From NCBI GenBank assembly GCA_905160935.1, contig CAJHZI010000566.1, forward strand, positions 289,501 to 353,500: a DNA stretch of 64,000 nt, in the 5' to 3' direction. The first letter of the stretch is position 1; each line of letters starts with the position of its first letter. A program made the position numbers and the translations under genes. Of this stretch, positions 48,892 through 58,800 are shown in pieces. The notes under the pieces are model-generated. The model was not told the origin of the DNA, searched no databases, and saw nothing but the letters and a program-made list of their open reading frames with translations. Source of the stretch: Enchytraeus crypticus (Eukaryota > Annelida > Clitellata > Enchytraeida > Enchytraeidae).

Positions 48892-51361
48892 CATACACAT
48901 ATATCTTCTTCTTCTAGTGCACTGCCTAATGGCAGGCCCATGGCATATAACCCCTCCAACCAACTCTATCCTCAGCCTTCCTTTTAATCTCTATAAATGA
49001 ATTTATTATTAAATCATCCAGCATCCCATGTCTCGGTCTTCCTCTAACTTTTTTCCCTTGCATTCATCACAGATATACAATAAGCTAATTCTAATGGTAG
49101 TTCGATACGGATTTATCATATTTAATAGTCAAAGCAGACTGCAATAATGTAAGGCTAACAATATGTATAAGCGTGAAACAATTCAACTCTGTTTTCTATT
49201 TAGGATCTGATCAGTACGTACCTATACCCGCTGATAAAGATCAAGGAGCAAGAAGAAAGAGTCAACATGGAGCTCAAAGAACTTCGCAACAGAATGTCAA
49301 TGAACTTTCTGCTGCTCAACGGCGTGTTTATTGTCGTCATATTCGTCATGCAACTGAACATGGACGTTCTTTTTGTGCCGTGGCCCTGTGGTGATGACAT
49401 CAAGATAGAACCTCTCGGCTTCATGTTCATGATGGTAAGTAATCTGTTCATGTTCATGATGGTAAGTAATCTGTTCATGTTCATGATGGTAAGTAATCTG
49501 TTCATGTTCATGATGGTAAGTAATCTGTTCATGTTCATGATGGTAAGTAATCTGTTCATGTTCATGGTGGGAATGTCTTAATAGCTTAGGGGTAACGTCA
49601 TGAGGTTTTAAATGACGGATCCTGAGTTGAATGGAACCCTCGTGGGTTCGAAACCCAGCCGCTCTGATCTGAGAGTAAAATCTCGGACATTCACTGGACT
49701 GGTTACTCGGAAAATGGAATAAATTGCCTAACGGTTTAAACATGTGGAATTAAAAAGTGATAAATATCAACATAGTAGATCATTTCACTGTAATGCGTAT
49801 TTACTTTTTCATTCGTTACAAGAGTAGACAATGCACTGGCTGGAGCCATTGCCGATGTCGGTAAAATATCCAACATCGAATCAGTATGTGCGGGTTCAAA
49901 TCTTGGGCTCACCCGTCACAGATTTCACTTTCGAGAGATGACACTGGCGTTAATATTGCCTTTACAGATTTTCATTTTCATTTATTTATTAGACCACAAC
50001 AGGTATTTTTAGAGCTTAATAAACAACAACACTAATTAGAGTACAACCGTCGTCGATGTCAACAACCAGCTATTATTGTATTCGTCGTCAAGTCGACGAG
50101 TAAAATACAGAGTTTCAAATATGATACAAACAGCAGTAATATTTACGAGCGAGCATCATTGTATTATTTTAATAAATGACATAAAGGAATCCAGAGCCCG
50201 CAATGGCAACAATTTTATATTGAAACATGAAAAGTCATAAGCCGGCTTGACATGCAAAAATTAAGATGACTTAAACTATCGGTTAAATAACAATTTGAAT
50301 TGAAGTTATAAGTTAAGCTGAAAGTTAAAAGCTGTTGATTTGATAACGAATAAGTGCATGACATGTTTGAAAAACTAGACCTCAAGAGAATTAAGGCAAC
50401 ATTATGCCCAACTCCTCTTTATGCAATATACCAGGGAACAGGCAAAGTAAAATAAAAGTAAAACACAAATAAATCAACACAAATAAATAGTTATAATTAT
50501 AATAACCATAGTTATAATTATAATAATATTTAATAATTAGTTGTCATATATAAAATAGATATAACTGATCGAGTCATATATTATACCTGTTAGACGTTCG
50601 GACTCATAATGGTCATTCAGATCATCGGGATGGTCATTCACCGTACCACTACGTTCTTCCACATCATGTCCACCACGTTTCTACGCTGTGGCCCCTCTAA
50701 GGACGACCTGCCTCAGAGCTACGTGGAGGTCGCCAAGAAGATGGGTCGCCTGACCCCTGACGAGAGAGCCACGATGAGTAGCGCTGGCGGCTGGTCGACC
50801 GGCCTATTTTCCATGGGAGGACTCTCCACCTACAATTCATCCGCCGACTACGGTGACGACGTACGCCGAGACAAGAAGCAGCCGATAATCAACCAGCTGG
50901 CAAAGAATGCCAGACGAAGCCGACCAAGGCTCGACGTGAATACCATAGGAGGAATGTTTGACGAGAGAATGAGACGATTCGACGAAAAGCTGAAAAATGG
51001 CGAGGATGATGACTCGGTGGTGAACGAGCTTCTGAAGACAGTGGTAGGCAAAGAGAAGACGAGTCAGCAGCAGAAGAATAAGATAACGATGGCAATCAAG
51101 ATGACGGTGCAGCAGAGAAGATCTATGATAATTTCTCGGGGTGATTTAAGCAACTTTCAGTTAGGCCCCACCCAAACAGCTGCGATGGGAGAAGCTACGA
51201 AAATGGGAAGAGTTAAAACAAAAACGACAAGAGCGACAGATAGGACGGAGACTCAAGTTGACGTGTACAATTATAATCTGGAATATGGTCGGCAGAGGTA
51301 CAGTCATCAGTACTCATCTGCCGAACATTCTCAAGTGGATGAAATACCACCTGATTATTGA
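35166..51361 (+). CDS. CHS: Chitin synthase (metazoan family 2 glycosyltransferase)
   Basis: Integral membrane enzyme that polymerises UDP-GlcNAc into chitin at the plasma membrane. Exons: 35166-35548, 36534-37778, 38635-39072, 40305-40410, 41142-41314, 41635-41714, 42229-42331, 42823-42976, 43282-43492, 44026-44226, 44946-45133, 46073-46285, 46586-47351, 47931-48124, 49204-49434, 50594-51361; total 5454 nt, in frame throughout, 1817 aa. In order: acidic N-terminus; KWNVFR motif and N-terminal membrane helices with a Cys- and N-glycosylation-rich loop; CATMWHET (about 751); [20 protein letters not shown] (about 928); EDR (1033) and QRRRW (1070), catalytic and product-binding signatures; membrane cluster; SWGTRE (1254); coiled coil of Glu/Lys/Arg; a Cys cluster near 1309-1318; C-terminal helices and a basic tail. 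No myosin head was found, unlike some mollusc chitin synthases. The ATG at 35166 is the first in this frame; a GTG nine bases upstream is unlikely to be used. Confidence 0.95.
35603..35765 (+). mobile_element. Family A SINE with an inverted head fragment
   Basis: Forward SINE from about 35643 to CTTTACCAGCTTTATA, preceded by an inverted copy of its head (CGAATATCTTACCGACCTCG), making a small palindrome in the first chitin synthase intron. Confidence 0.75.
36534..37778 (+). CDS. CHS: Chitin synthase exon 2, N-terminal membrane domain
   Basis: Joins exon 1 in phase to read [20 protein letters not shown]. It contains a hydrophobic helix around [20 protein letters not shown], then a luminal or extracellular loop with several N-x-S/T sites and Cys residues, and several further helices. 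Donor TC|GTAAGT. Confidence 0.92.
38200..38335 (-). mobile_element. SINE related to family A (AAAAATACCGG subfamily)
   Basis: AGCCAGTTTTCTGTCAAATA, GAGAAAAATACCGGATTTAA and ACCCTGCACCTACCGATC correspond in reverse to 5218-5335. Confidence 0.5.
39108..39290 (+). mobile_element. LINE family C tail
   Basis: CCCGAGATTAAGTATGTTAG, GACCCACGAATATGTAGAAA, TACTATGGACCTGCCAGTAG and a (GAGA)n tail, inserted 36 bp after chitin synthase exon 3. Confidence 0.75.
39630..39715 (-). mobile_element. Family D-like LINE tail, variant
   Basis: GGTAAGAATTTAACGCCCTG, TTGTCAGGGACGTCTCTTGC. Same variant as 18029-18120. Confidence 0.55.
39985..40240 (+). mobile_element. Family D tail followed by LINE family C tail
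   Basis: CACCTCGTCTTGACGTCCCT to GGACGTTAAACC (family D), then CTCATATGAGAAGGAAGATA to CAGTGCACTAAGAGAAAGAG with (GA)n (family C), 65 bp upstream of chitin synthase exon 4. Confidence 0.7.
40705..40975 (-). mobile_element. Family E tail with long (ATT)n runs
   Basis: ACCCGGGTGTAAAGAACCCG, ATACATGCTGAATCGCCGCC, GCTACTCGGGTAATCAGGCT, flanked on both sides by (TTA)n. Confidence 0.7.
42410..42540. repeat. (GAT)n and (AAT)n runs after chitin synthase exon 7
   Basis: The intron continues open in the exon 7 frame through Asn/Asp-rich triplet repeats for about 70 codons to 42536. The GTATGT donor at 42332 keeps exon 7 in phase with exon 8, so the extension is intronic. Confidence 0.8.
43165..43215. 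repeat. (TA)n microsatellite
   Basis: Run of TA in the intron 67 bp upstream of exon 9. Confidence 0.9.
43282..43492 (+). CDS. CHS: Chitin synthase exon 9, DGD catalytic motif
   Basis: [20 protein letters not shown] ... LALDGDVDF ... [10 protein letters not shown]-type end ([13 protein letters not shown]). The Asp residues bind the UDP-sugar and metal in the family. Flanked by perfect AG and GTGGGT sites. Confidence 0.95.
43519..43660 (-). mobile_element. LINE family C tail
   Basis: (CT)n, TTAGTGCATTGCCTACTGGC, AGGTCCATGG and CATACGAGTGGATCGTTAAA; 26 bp after exon 9. Confidence 0.7.
43862..44000. repeat. 26-bp tandem repeat just upstream of chitin synthase exon 10
   Basis: Five to six copies of AAATATAGGTAAAAGATGGTTT plus a GTGC linker, ending about 25 bp before the exon 10 acceptor. 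Confidence 0.88.
44026..44226 (+). CDS. CHS: Chitin synthase exon 10
   Basis: Encodes [20 protein letters not shown] then [20 protein letters not shown] and YDQG, a segment almost invariant among animal chitin synthases. Confidence 0.95.
44550..44770. repeat. (TA)n and (AC)n microsatellites
   Basis: Two long TA runs with a CA run between them in the intron before exon 11. Confidence 0.95.
44946..45133 (+). CDS. CHS: Chitin synthase exon 11, EDR and QRRRW motifs
   Basis: Encodes [20 protein letters not shown] and [20 protein letters not shown], then KSWRHTTK. The EDR Asp is the family's proposed catalytic base and QRRRW binds the product chain. Its last 15 bases recur through the following intronic minisatellite. 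Confidence 0.95.
45118..45575 (+). repeat. 35-bp minisatellite spanning the chitin synthase exon 11 donor
   Basis: Unit GCGCCACACCACCAAGGTAG plus GATAAGTACTTACTG. About 11 copies. The first is the real exon end and donor (CCAAG|GTAGGA at 45133-45134); the rest are intronic decoys with the same AAGGTAGGA core. The unit carries an in-frame stop right after the donor, so use of a downstream copy would truncate the protein. Confidence 0.92.
45777..45980 (-). mobile_element. LINE family C tail
   Basis: (CT)n, TTAGTGCACTGCCTACTGGG, ATGAGTGGGTCTTTAAATCA, AATCTCGGTCTGCCTCTGGC. Ends about 95 bp before exon 12. Confidence 0.75.
46330..46452 (+). mobile_element. Family D LINE tail
   Basis: CACATGTTTTTCAGATTGTT, GAATCGATTTGTTGGGACAT, CATCCCTGACATAATCCTTG, GGACGTTCAACC and (ATT)n, inserted 44 bp after exon 12. 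Confidence 0.72.
46586..47351 (+). CDS. CHS: Chitin synthase exon 13, membrane cluster, SWGTRE and coiled coil
   Basis: Five or so hydrophobic helices, then [14 protein letters not shown], a coiled coil rich in Glu, Lys and Arg, a Cys cluster [14 protein letters not shown], and an acidic end. Donor ATG|GTTAGT. Confidence 0.93.
47366..47425 (-). mobile_element. LINE family C, extreme 3' end
   Basis: (CT)n, TTAGTGCACTGTCTACTGGC and AGGTCCATGGTATATA, starting 15 bp after the exon 13 donor. Confidence 0.7.
48528..48600 (+). mobile_element. Family B SINE, 3' fragment
   Basis: Only GTGATAGATATCACCAGAGC to CATTTCACAGTAATGCG of the SINE body. Confidence 0.5.
48640..48905. repeat. Long (TA)n tract
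   Basis: Over 200 bp of TA-dominated sequence. Confidence 0.97.
48905..49075 (-). mobile_element. LINE family C tail
   Basis: TCTTCTAGTGCACTGCCTAA, GGCAGGCCCATGGCATATAA, ATCATCCAGCATCCCATGTC, CGGTCTTCCTCTAACTTTTT. Confidence 0.7.
49204..49434 (+). CDS. CHS: Chitin synthase exon 15
   Basis: Encodes the segment [40 protein letters not shown] and EPLGFMFMM. Joins exon 16 as [18 protein letters not shown] to form a continuous helix like EPIGLVFLLFFGLVLVIQ of other animal chitin synthases, which supports use of the first donor. Confidence 0.92.
49414..49575 (+). repeat. 27-bp in-frame minisatellite spanning the chitin synthase exon 15 donor
   Basis: Unit TTCATGTTCATGATGGTAAG plus TAATCTG. Perfect GTAAGT donors at 49435, 49462, 49489, 49516 and 49543; a sixth unit is degenerate (GTGGGA). 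Because 27 is a multiple of three and the unit has no stop in frame, each later donor would add VSNLFMFMM to the protein. Confidence 0.95.
49569..49797 (+). mobile_element. tRNA-derived SINE, family B, best copy
   Basis: GAATGTCTTAATAGCTTAGG, GGTAACGTCATGAGG (box A), TGGGTTCGAAACCCAGCC (box B), to CATTTCACTGTAATGCG. It begins at the end of the donor array. Confidence 0.88.
49836..49973 (+). mobile_element. tRNA-derived SINE, family A
   Basis: CTGGCTGGAGCCATTGCCGA head and GTGCGGGTTCAAATCTTGGG box B, diverged tail. Confidence 0.75.
50594..51361 (+). CDS. CHS: Chitin synthase terminal exon
   Basis: Starts [20 protein letters not shown], completing the last membrane helices, then a cytoplasmic tail rich in Arg, Lys, Ser and Gln ending EIPPDY and TGA at 51359-51361. 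Confidence 0.93.
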   Translation, partial: TFGLIMVIQIIGMVIHRTTTFFHIMSTTFLRCGPSKDDLPQSYVEVAKKMGRLTPDERATMSSAGGWSTGLFSMGGLSTYNSSADYGDDVRRDKKQPIINQLAKNARRSRPRLDVNTIGGMFDERMRRFDEKLKNGEDDDSVVNELLKTVVGKEKTSQQQKNKITMAIKMTVQQRRSMIISRGDLSNFQLGPTQTAAMGEATKMGRVKTKTTRATDRTETQVDVYNYNLEYGRQRYSHQYSSAEHSQVDEIPPDY

Positions 51362-51431
51362 GATGTGCATTTAGTATCCATACGTCTTACATAGTACTTA
51401 TACATATTAACAGGAGAAATATTATACTGCT

Positions 51432-51437
51432 TTTATT
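51432..51437 (-). terminator. Candidate polyadenylation signal, CSTPP1
   Basis: AATAAA on the minus strand about 280 bases after the CSTPP1 stop. If used, the transcript would end near 51410-51420, overlapping the chitin synthase 3' UTR. Confidence 0.4.
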
Positions 51438-51630
51438 AAACTTATTCCAATCGCAACATATTAATAATTACTTTACAGAATTATCACATTATAGACATAA
51501 TTATTACACATAAATTATACTTTCCAACTTAGAAACAGACCTGACACAAGGAAGACCACTAAATTATTAGCATATTTATATATTAGTTTTTACAGTAGAC
51601 ATTTCTGTATAAAACAGCTATTTACCCAAC

Positions 51631-51636
51631 ATTAAA
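51631..51636 (+). terminator. Candidate polyadenylation signal, chitin synthase
   Basis: ATTAAA about 270 bases after the chitin synthase stop, the nearest accepted variant downstream on the plus strand. Confidence 0.4.
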
Positions 51637-51715
51637 GTATTTGTAATATACTATTTGTTAATGACCTACTGTTTGTTAATATATACATGTATATCCGGAA
51701 AACCGTTAGCCATTA

Positions 51716-52259
51716 TCACGATAAATCAGATGATTCCGTATCTTCAGTATCAGAAGACGTTGAGCTTGAACTATTTCCCATTCTCTCTCTTAAATACAAT
51801 TCCTTACTTCTTTCCATCCCCTTCTTTATCATCATCTCCCCTGAACGCTTCGTGTCTGTTAAAATCGGTGATCGATTTTTCTCGAAAGATTTAGCTCGAG
51901 TCGACGAGATAGATCTATTGTTAACTGGAGTCATAGTTCTATTACTATCTGAACTATATCTGGACTTGGAGGATGCCCTCGTGGTTGAACTAGAATCAGG
52001 TCTAGATGATGACGTAATCGTCCTAAAATATGACGTTAAAGTTGAACCGCAGTCAGCCGTTAAGATTTGAGTAGACTTACTTCCACTGCCAGGTCCCGTA
52101 ACTTCACGAGATCCGCTGAAATCAGAGGTAGTCCTTTCAGAAATTCCACTTGACACGGAAAATCCCGTTGTTAATTGACCATCGACGCTATTAGTATTTC
52201 TTTGACTTTCTGGTTCTACCCAAGCTTGAACGATGCCCGCTGAATCTGTATTGGTGGAC
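51716..52259 (-). CDS. CSTPP1: CSTPP1 terminal exon
   Basis: Acceptor TTATAG|GTCC joins the phase 2 end of the exon at 58188 to give KIRQEAAVSTNTDSAGIVQA. 180 residues plus stop, mostly Ser, Thr, Arg, Gly and Asp, ending in an acidic Ser/Thr cluster that resembles casein kinase 2 sites. Confidence 0.82.
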
Positions 52260-52811
52260 CTATAACATAAGAACTCAAAGGATTGCTCTAAATGCACATA
52301 ATACAATTCTAGCAATTTATAAAATATAATTTCATCATCATTATCATATTCCCTTGAGTCCCAGGTTAACTAGGGTCGGGATACGAATAGACTGTCTCAA
52401 ATCCTTTTTGTCCTACATCATATCATCAGTCAATCCCCTATTTGAGATTTTTCCATTCGCTTACATTTTTGTAGCAACTTCTGGAGCCTACGCGCTCACC
52501 AACCAATGAATGCTCCGTCTGACGTTGCAATGGATCTTAGTGCTTTAGTAGCCTTCTACGACACGTGCAGTCACCGGTTGGTCAATTCTTCAAACAACCC
52601 GGACATAACACGAGGAATATAAAATATAATTTCCTAACAATTAATATTGCAATAGGAATATTATAATATGACCATAATTCATTGTGATTGTTGGCCTACA
52701 ACTCCAAACATCAAACTTTGCAGCTCTGTAGTCAGTGTTTCCGAGCTCTCAGTCTCGCAGAGTTCCTCTCTTTCTCCGTGTGTTTCTCGCTCTCTGTCTC
52801 ACTCTATCTCA

Positions 52812-52851
<40 letters not shown>

Positions 52852-55800
52852 CTCTCTCTCTCTCTTGCATGTCAGAGATTTTTAGAATACTTAAAGAGCG
52901 AAAGCCAAAGTACGCAGAAGTCCTACTGAAGTGGAAGATTTATGAACAAGATACGAGTTACTGAGCGTGTCTAAACCATTGAAAAAGTACCTACTGACTG
53001 GCTTATAAAACTGATTAAGTTTTATAAAATTCTTCGAGCCTTCAAGGCTTTAGTTTATAACAGCACGCCTCTATTACATCGCAGACAATCAAATAAAATT
53101 TTTTAGTAACATTCTTAATTTTTTGCATATACATTTATGAAAACGTTTTCAACGTTTTTGAACAATTTCATAAACAGCAGAACGTGTGTTACAAGTTGGC
53201 AAAAATAAAAGAAAATATATAGCAAATCATCAATTGCACAATCACCGAATATAATTCATATGACGTTGAACTTTGCTTTAGGCCTACCACCATATGCAGA
53301 AATAAATTTCATGTACATTTATATCCATGTAGCTTAGAGTAAAACAGTACGTAGTGCTTTATCTTAAATATTAAAAAGCTTATCTACAATCAAATATAAC
53401 GAATTTAAAAAGTGCACGTAAAATTTACAGGCTCACACCCATTCAATGCAATCAAAATGTGTTCAGTATCATAATCAGAATTAAGCAATTACAGTTTAAA
53501 ATATAGGCCTAATGTTTTCTGAGTTTCGAGCCCAGGTCTCATGCTTCCAACGCAAGCACACTACATGACCGCCACATTATCTTCAACTCTTCCACTCCGC
53601 ACCAGCTAGGTGTAGTGACTGCTTAATTACTTTAGAGTGACCATAAATGGCCTGAGAATGTGCTGTGAATGAATTTGAAGAAAAAACCTCGAAAGATATT
53701 TAACTATAAAGCAGATAGCAAAGAAAAGTGGGAAGACCTAAATGAATATGGAAAGACTGCCTCGAAGAAGATTTGTCGGCTGCTAGAATTAGCATTTATG
53801 GGAGAACAGAAGGAAGAAAGAGAATAAATATCGATGAAATGGCCAGGATAAAATCTTGTGGAGGAACATCGTAGAGAAGATATATTAGACAGGATCCAGC
53901 CCTATGATTATTACACGACAAGACATGACCATTTACAGATAAGTAATTAATACAAAGTCGGCGCATAATAAATAAAGGCCTTAAATTTTATGTACGATAA
54001 CCAAGTCAAAGTCCGAAAGATACCTTTTCACAAACCAATGCATTACTTGTTATAATTCCCTACCCTCTAATGTTGTAAATGCATCTTCCCTAAACTCCTT
54101 TAAAAGGTGTCTGGAGAGTATTGATGTAAGAACATACCTAACGAGTTAAGGGATTGCTTTATATCATTCTTTTATTTCTGTTCTTTTTTTATATTTTAGA
54201 ATGTTACCTTTAATTGTCATAAGTATTCTAGTACCTTTACCGTTTTCAATATTGAACTTTTATGTGACAATTAGGTGCAGGACCTAAAGTAATAGGTTTA
54301 GTTGTCATTGTGTGCATATATTTATACGTGTATATTGTTGACTGTCTTTTTACTTTTAGCACAAGTATTTTACTACATGATCTGCTATATTTATATGGAC
54401 ATATAATTATACTAAGAATTTAAATAAAAATAATGCAAATGTTTGTATTTTTTAAAATTCGGAATATGTACAGTAAGTGTCATTTGCGAGCCATTATTTC
54501 CGCTCATGCGATAAAAAGCTTGTTGTGAATGACAATTGCAAAATGCGTATGTTAAATAAAATAATAATATATATGTCTTTTCGATTGCACCAATTAGTTT
54601 TCTTTACATATAAAACTCAAACAAGCTCACTCACAATAGAAAAAGAAAAAGAATTGAGCTTAGAAATAAATGTAAAAGAATGCGCAAAATGAGGACTATT
54701 TGAATGCAACCAATACCAGATATGTTGTTGAGTTGATAGCAAGCCCGCTCAATAAACAACAGGCCACGGTTCAACTCAACGTTAGACTGCCTCTGAGACT
54801 ACACTAGACACATGCTATAGGAAAACTGACGTTAAACTTTGCTATGAAATTTTTCCCTCAAATTGACCCGTGTCTTATTCGGGTTGCTGAAACTTACCAA
54901 CTGTGGACTGCACGCGTCGTAAAAGGCGACAAAGCACTAAGACGTTGTCAGAAAGGACGTTCGGTTGGTTAGCGCCTAGGTTCCAGGGTTGGCTAAAACA
55001 ATTCTATAACGAATGGGAAAAGGTCTACTCGTATCCCGACCCTACTAAATCTGTGATTCAAAGGAAGATGATAACGATAATGATGATGATGATGATGATG
55101 ATGATAACGATGATGATGATGATGAGACAGGAAATCTTCTTAAAGAAGAATTTCTGCAGGATAACTCGCTCAAACATGACTTCCCGAAGACCAAAATAAC
55201 ATTAGAGACTTAATAAAGACAATACTTGTATTAAGCAAAACTGAAATGAAATGTTGCTAAAAGCGAAAATGAGAAAATATTTTTAACGACGACAATTTCA
55301 ATGTAGGCAAAATTGTATAAAACGATGAGCATAACGTGTACTACCTGTACAAACAACTGCAGAGATCTACGTTATAGGCAGAGAGCAAATAAACATTTCA
55401 AGCACTATAAGTATTAGTCAAGAGATGGAATAGAATATACTATACAATTACAATTAAAAGTCACTGGCTAATTTAAGAATCTCTATCAATTGTGAATACT
55501 TACAATATGTTATATTTCTATAAGTACACAACGGTACGAACTAGAAAAAGCATTCGTAGTCCAATTAGTTTCATTTTACTGGCTGGAGCCAGTGGCGATG
55601 TCGGTAAGATATTCCACCGCGGATTAGAATGTTCGGGGTTCAAATTCTGGGCTCGCCGTCACTGACATGACTTTCGGGTGAGGGAACTGATGTTAACATT
55701 AACTTTACCAGCTTATTTTTTACTGTCAAAAATATATTGAAATATATTGATATATATTGATATAGTATTTCACTTCTCAGCTCATTTAAAACCTGAATCT

Positions 55801-58800
55801 GCAATTCTGAGAACAACTGATATAAATTCTGACTAACTGTGACTGAACGGCCTCTAATTGACACTAATCGGCATCATCGACTTATCAGGTATTGAAGTTA
55901 GATTTATCTACATGTATACGAATGGTTAGGATAGTAGCGTGTTGGGTATCATTATAGGCGTCAGTTTATTATTATAAACTAAAAATAACTCATTACAACT
56001 TTTATTTATAGTACATCAATAAATTGAAGGATTTAAGGAAATTAAATTAATAAATTAATTGATTCAAGGAATAATAATGATACTGATGAAGAAATGTATT
56101 GTCTATATTGATTGACTGCCGTATCACTAATTATCAGTAGCTCTTAAGCGGCTTACTCTTAAGGCTAATTTCAGAAGCGATCTTCAAAAAAAGGCGACAA
56201 GCAGCCAAGCAGACCTAACCTTAAAAGTGCCGTGGGACAACACTGTGGTGAATCTATAATTTAAAGTCAGACGAAGTTCAGTTGCAGAAGTTTTATCTAT
56301 TTATAATAAGTTCTTCCATCACAGTTATTCAGCATAACGCAATGTCAGGTCATACAGGTAAATTTTGGTTAACTTTACAATGGGAAACAGCTCCCGGAAA
56401 CAAACAACAAACTGTCAATCCACGAAGAGTAAGAGTCTAACACAGAGACGTAGAAATATTGACATCTATTAGCTGTTTTCAGACTTTAATCAGACCACTG
56501 TTTGCAATAACCTAACAGACATAATGTCATCATTGCTTTCTAGCTAAAATAATGGATGAAGTAATATCACAAACCACATGTAACGTCAGAAGCAGGCCGA
56601 ATATTACATAATGCAAAATAAACAAGAGCAACTACGCTCTACATGCTATCTGCCTGTACCGAGACACTAAATGAACTAGATGCCGTAGAAACAGTGAGTT
56701 GCAAGCACAGAAAGTCCTTATAGGCATAAGAAGTTCCGACGTAAACTACGCTATCATACATCCATATTATATCAGCTGTTAGGTGAAGACAAAGACCAGC
56801 TATTGTTATTACGAAAAAATATTGTCTATTACGTTCAACGGAAAGCGATCATAATGTAGTCAAATTTACATTCACTATTCCCAGCAAAACTCTCATCTCA
56901 ATACTTTTTCTTATCATGGTTACACGCAATACATATAATACAGATTCTAGATAGAGCTTCCCTGATTAGTTTCTATTTTTGCAGTTTTCGCTATTTCCTC
57001 CTATGGTTATTAGTCTCTCCCGCTCTCTCTCTCTCGCTTAGTGCACTGCCTACTGGCAGGTCCATGGTATATAACGCCTCTGCTCTCCACTCTCCTCTGT
57101 CTTCCGCCTTCTTCTTCAGTTCCACATATGGTTATTAGTAAAAGTTGCCTTTTTTGATAACGCAATGATTGCCGCCGGCGTTAATTTAAGAATAACCTTC
57201 CAAAATTATCGGGTTTTGTTCGTTCATAGCTGTCATCACTTCTCAGGCGGTCACCCATTGAAGTACTAACCGAGCTCGACATTGCACATCGTACATTAAA
57301 GCATATGCTAAACCATGTAAGTTACATTCTGCCTCCATTTATTATTATTAACCTTAACGTTAGGTTCAGCAGCATAGGATTAGAGGATCTATGCCGTCTC
57401 TAATATTTAGCCAACTTATTGATAGCATTCAAAATACTCTCTACAGACTAATTCCAGAGTAAACCCAGTAGAGTTTAAAGAGTGGCCTGATAACATTGAT
57501 ATCGAATGTTCTCAACGTATTCCTATGTTTATGAGACGAGTAAAAATTTAAAATTTAAAATGGTAAAGCTATGTATGATCAGTATGTGCGGGGTTCAAAT
57601 CCTGGGCTCGCCGTCACTGACATGGCTTTCGAGGGAGGAAACTGACGTTAACATTAGTTTTGTCAGTATTTTTAAAAACTGAACTTAATTTTCTTTGGCA
57701 ATATTTCATCAAAAAACACCGCGACGATAAAGGTCATATTACAGTAGATGGGATAGTTCCTTCAGCTTATTTCTGCAGTCTTCCATTGTGCACAACAAAA
57801 CTTTGAATGAATATATAGGTATTATAGGCCTACATCATGTACTTATATCTGTATGCATTCGTACATGTAAGCCCTACTTTACAAAGTGTTAACTTACACA
57901 GCGTAACTACGTCTGTATACATTCATACAATACAATGTGTTAACTTACACAGCGTAACTAAGTCTGTATGCATTCCTACACTACAAAGTGTTAACTTACA
58001 CAGCGTAACTATGTCTGTATGCATTCCTACACTACAAAGTGTTAACTTACACAGCGTAACTATGTCTGTATGCATCCATACACTACAAAGTGTTAACTGT
58101 CTGTAAGCATTCCTACACTACAGAGTGTTAACTTACACACAGTAACTACATTTGTATGCATTCCTACACTACAAAGTGTTAACTTACACAGCAGCCTCTT
58201 GCCTTATCTTCTGCGCAAGCTCTTCCCTCGATGGCAGAATACCTGCCACAACATTAAATGAGATCAATCAATTAAACTTGTATAATAATTAATAGCCTAA
58301 TAAAGTCTACCAATTGGTAACTTTAGGGATGATTCATATTAATATTGAATTTCACATTCAATACTAATTATCGTTAATAACTCTATAAGTCCACTGCAGT
58401 CAAATATAGTTATGATGGCCTCTATACGCCTCTGTTAGTGCTATCACAATATTAAATAAACGCTTGCAATAGTCTAAATATATACATAATTCTAACATTC
58501 TCTTTAATAGTACAAAATATTCCTTAATTTCTAAAGTTCCAGCGAAACCTGCCGTCTAGAATAATTAATAATAGTAATAATAAAGTTGTAAAAGCCCATT
58601 TCGACATACAAGGATAATGTTAGGGACGTCCCCACATTACCATCACTACAAATGGATACGTCCAAACGATTTGAAAATCATTAGCTAAAGAGAGAAAAAA
58701 GATCCTGATTAGTGCCTGTCCGGTGATCATAGAAAAACTATAGTCAGATAATGATTTAAATCATGTGGTGGGAGGAGATGTTTTTACTAAAGAACGTGGA

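Noticed and set aside
49267-49581. Exon 15 reading through all repeats as one exon
   Set aside because: The frame is open to 49581, but the conserved continuation TFGLIMVIQ is at 50594, so the intron must start at one of the GTAAGT sites.
51687-52070. A plus-strand gene downstream of chitin synthase
   Set aside because: The complementary strand is the CSTPP1 terminal exon, in phase with the upstream exons and with a family-like acidic end.
58185-58242. CSTPP1 ending at the TAA after RQEAAV
   Set aside because: The TAA is part of a perfect GTAAGT donor, and splicing there gives the right phase for the exon at 52259.
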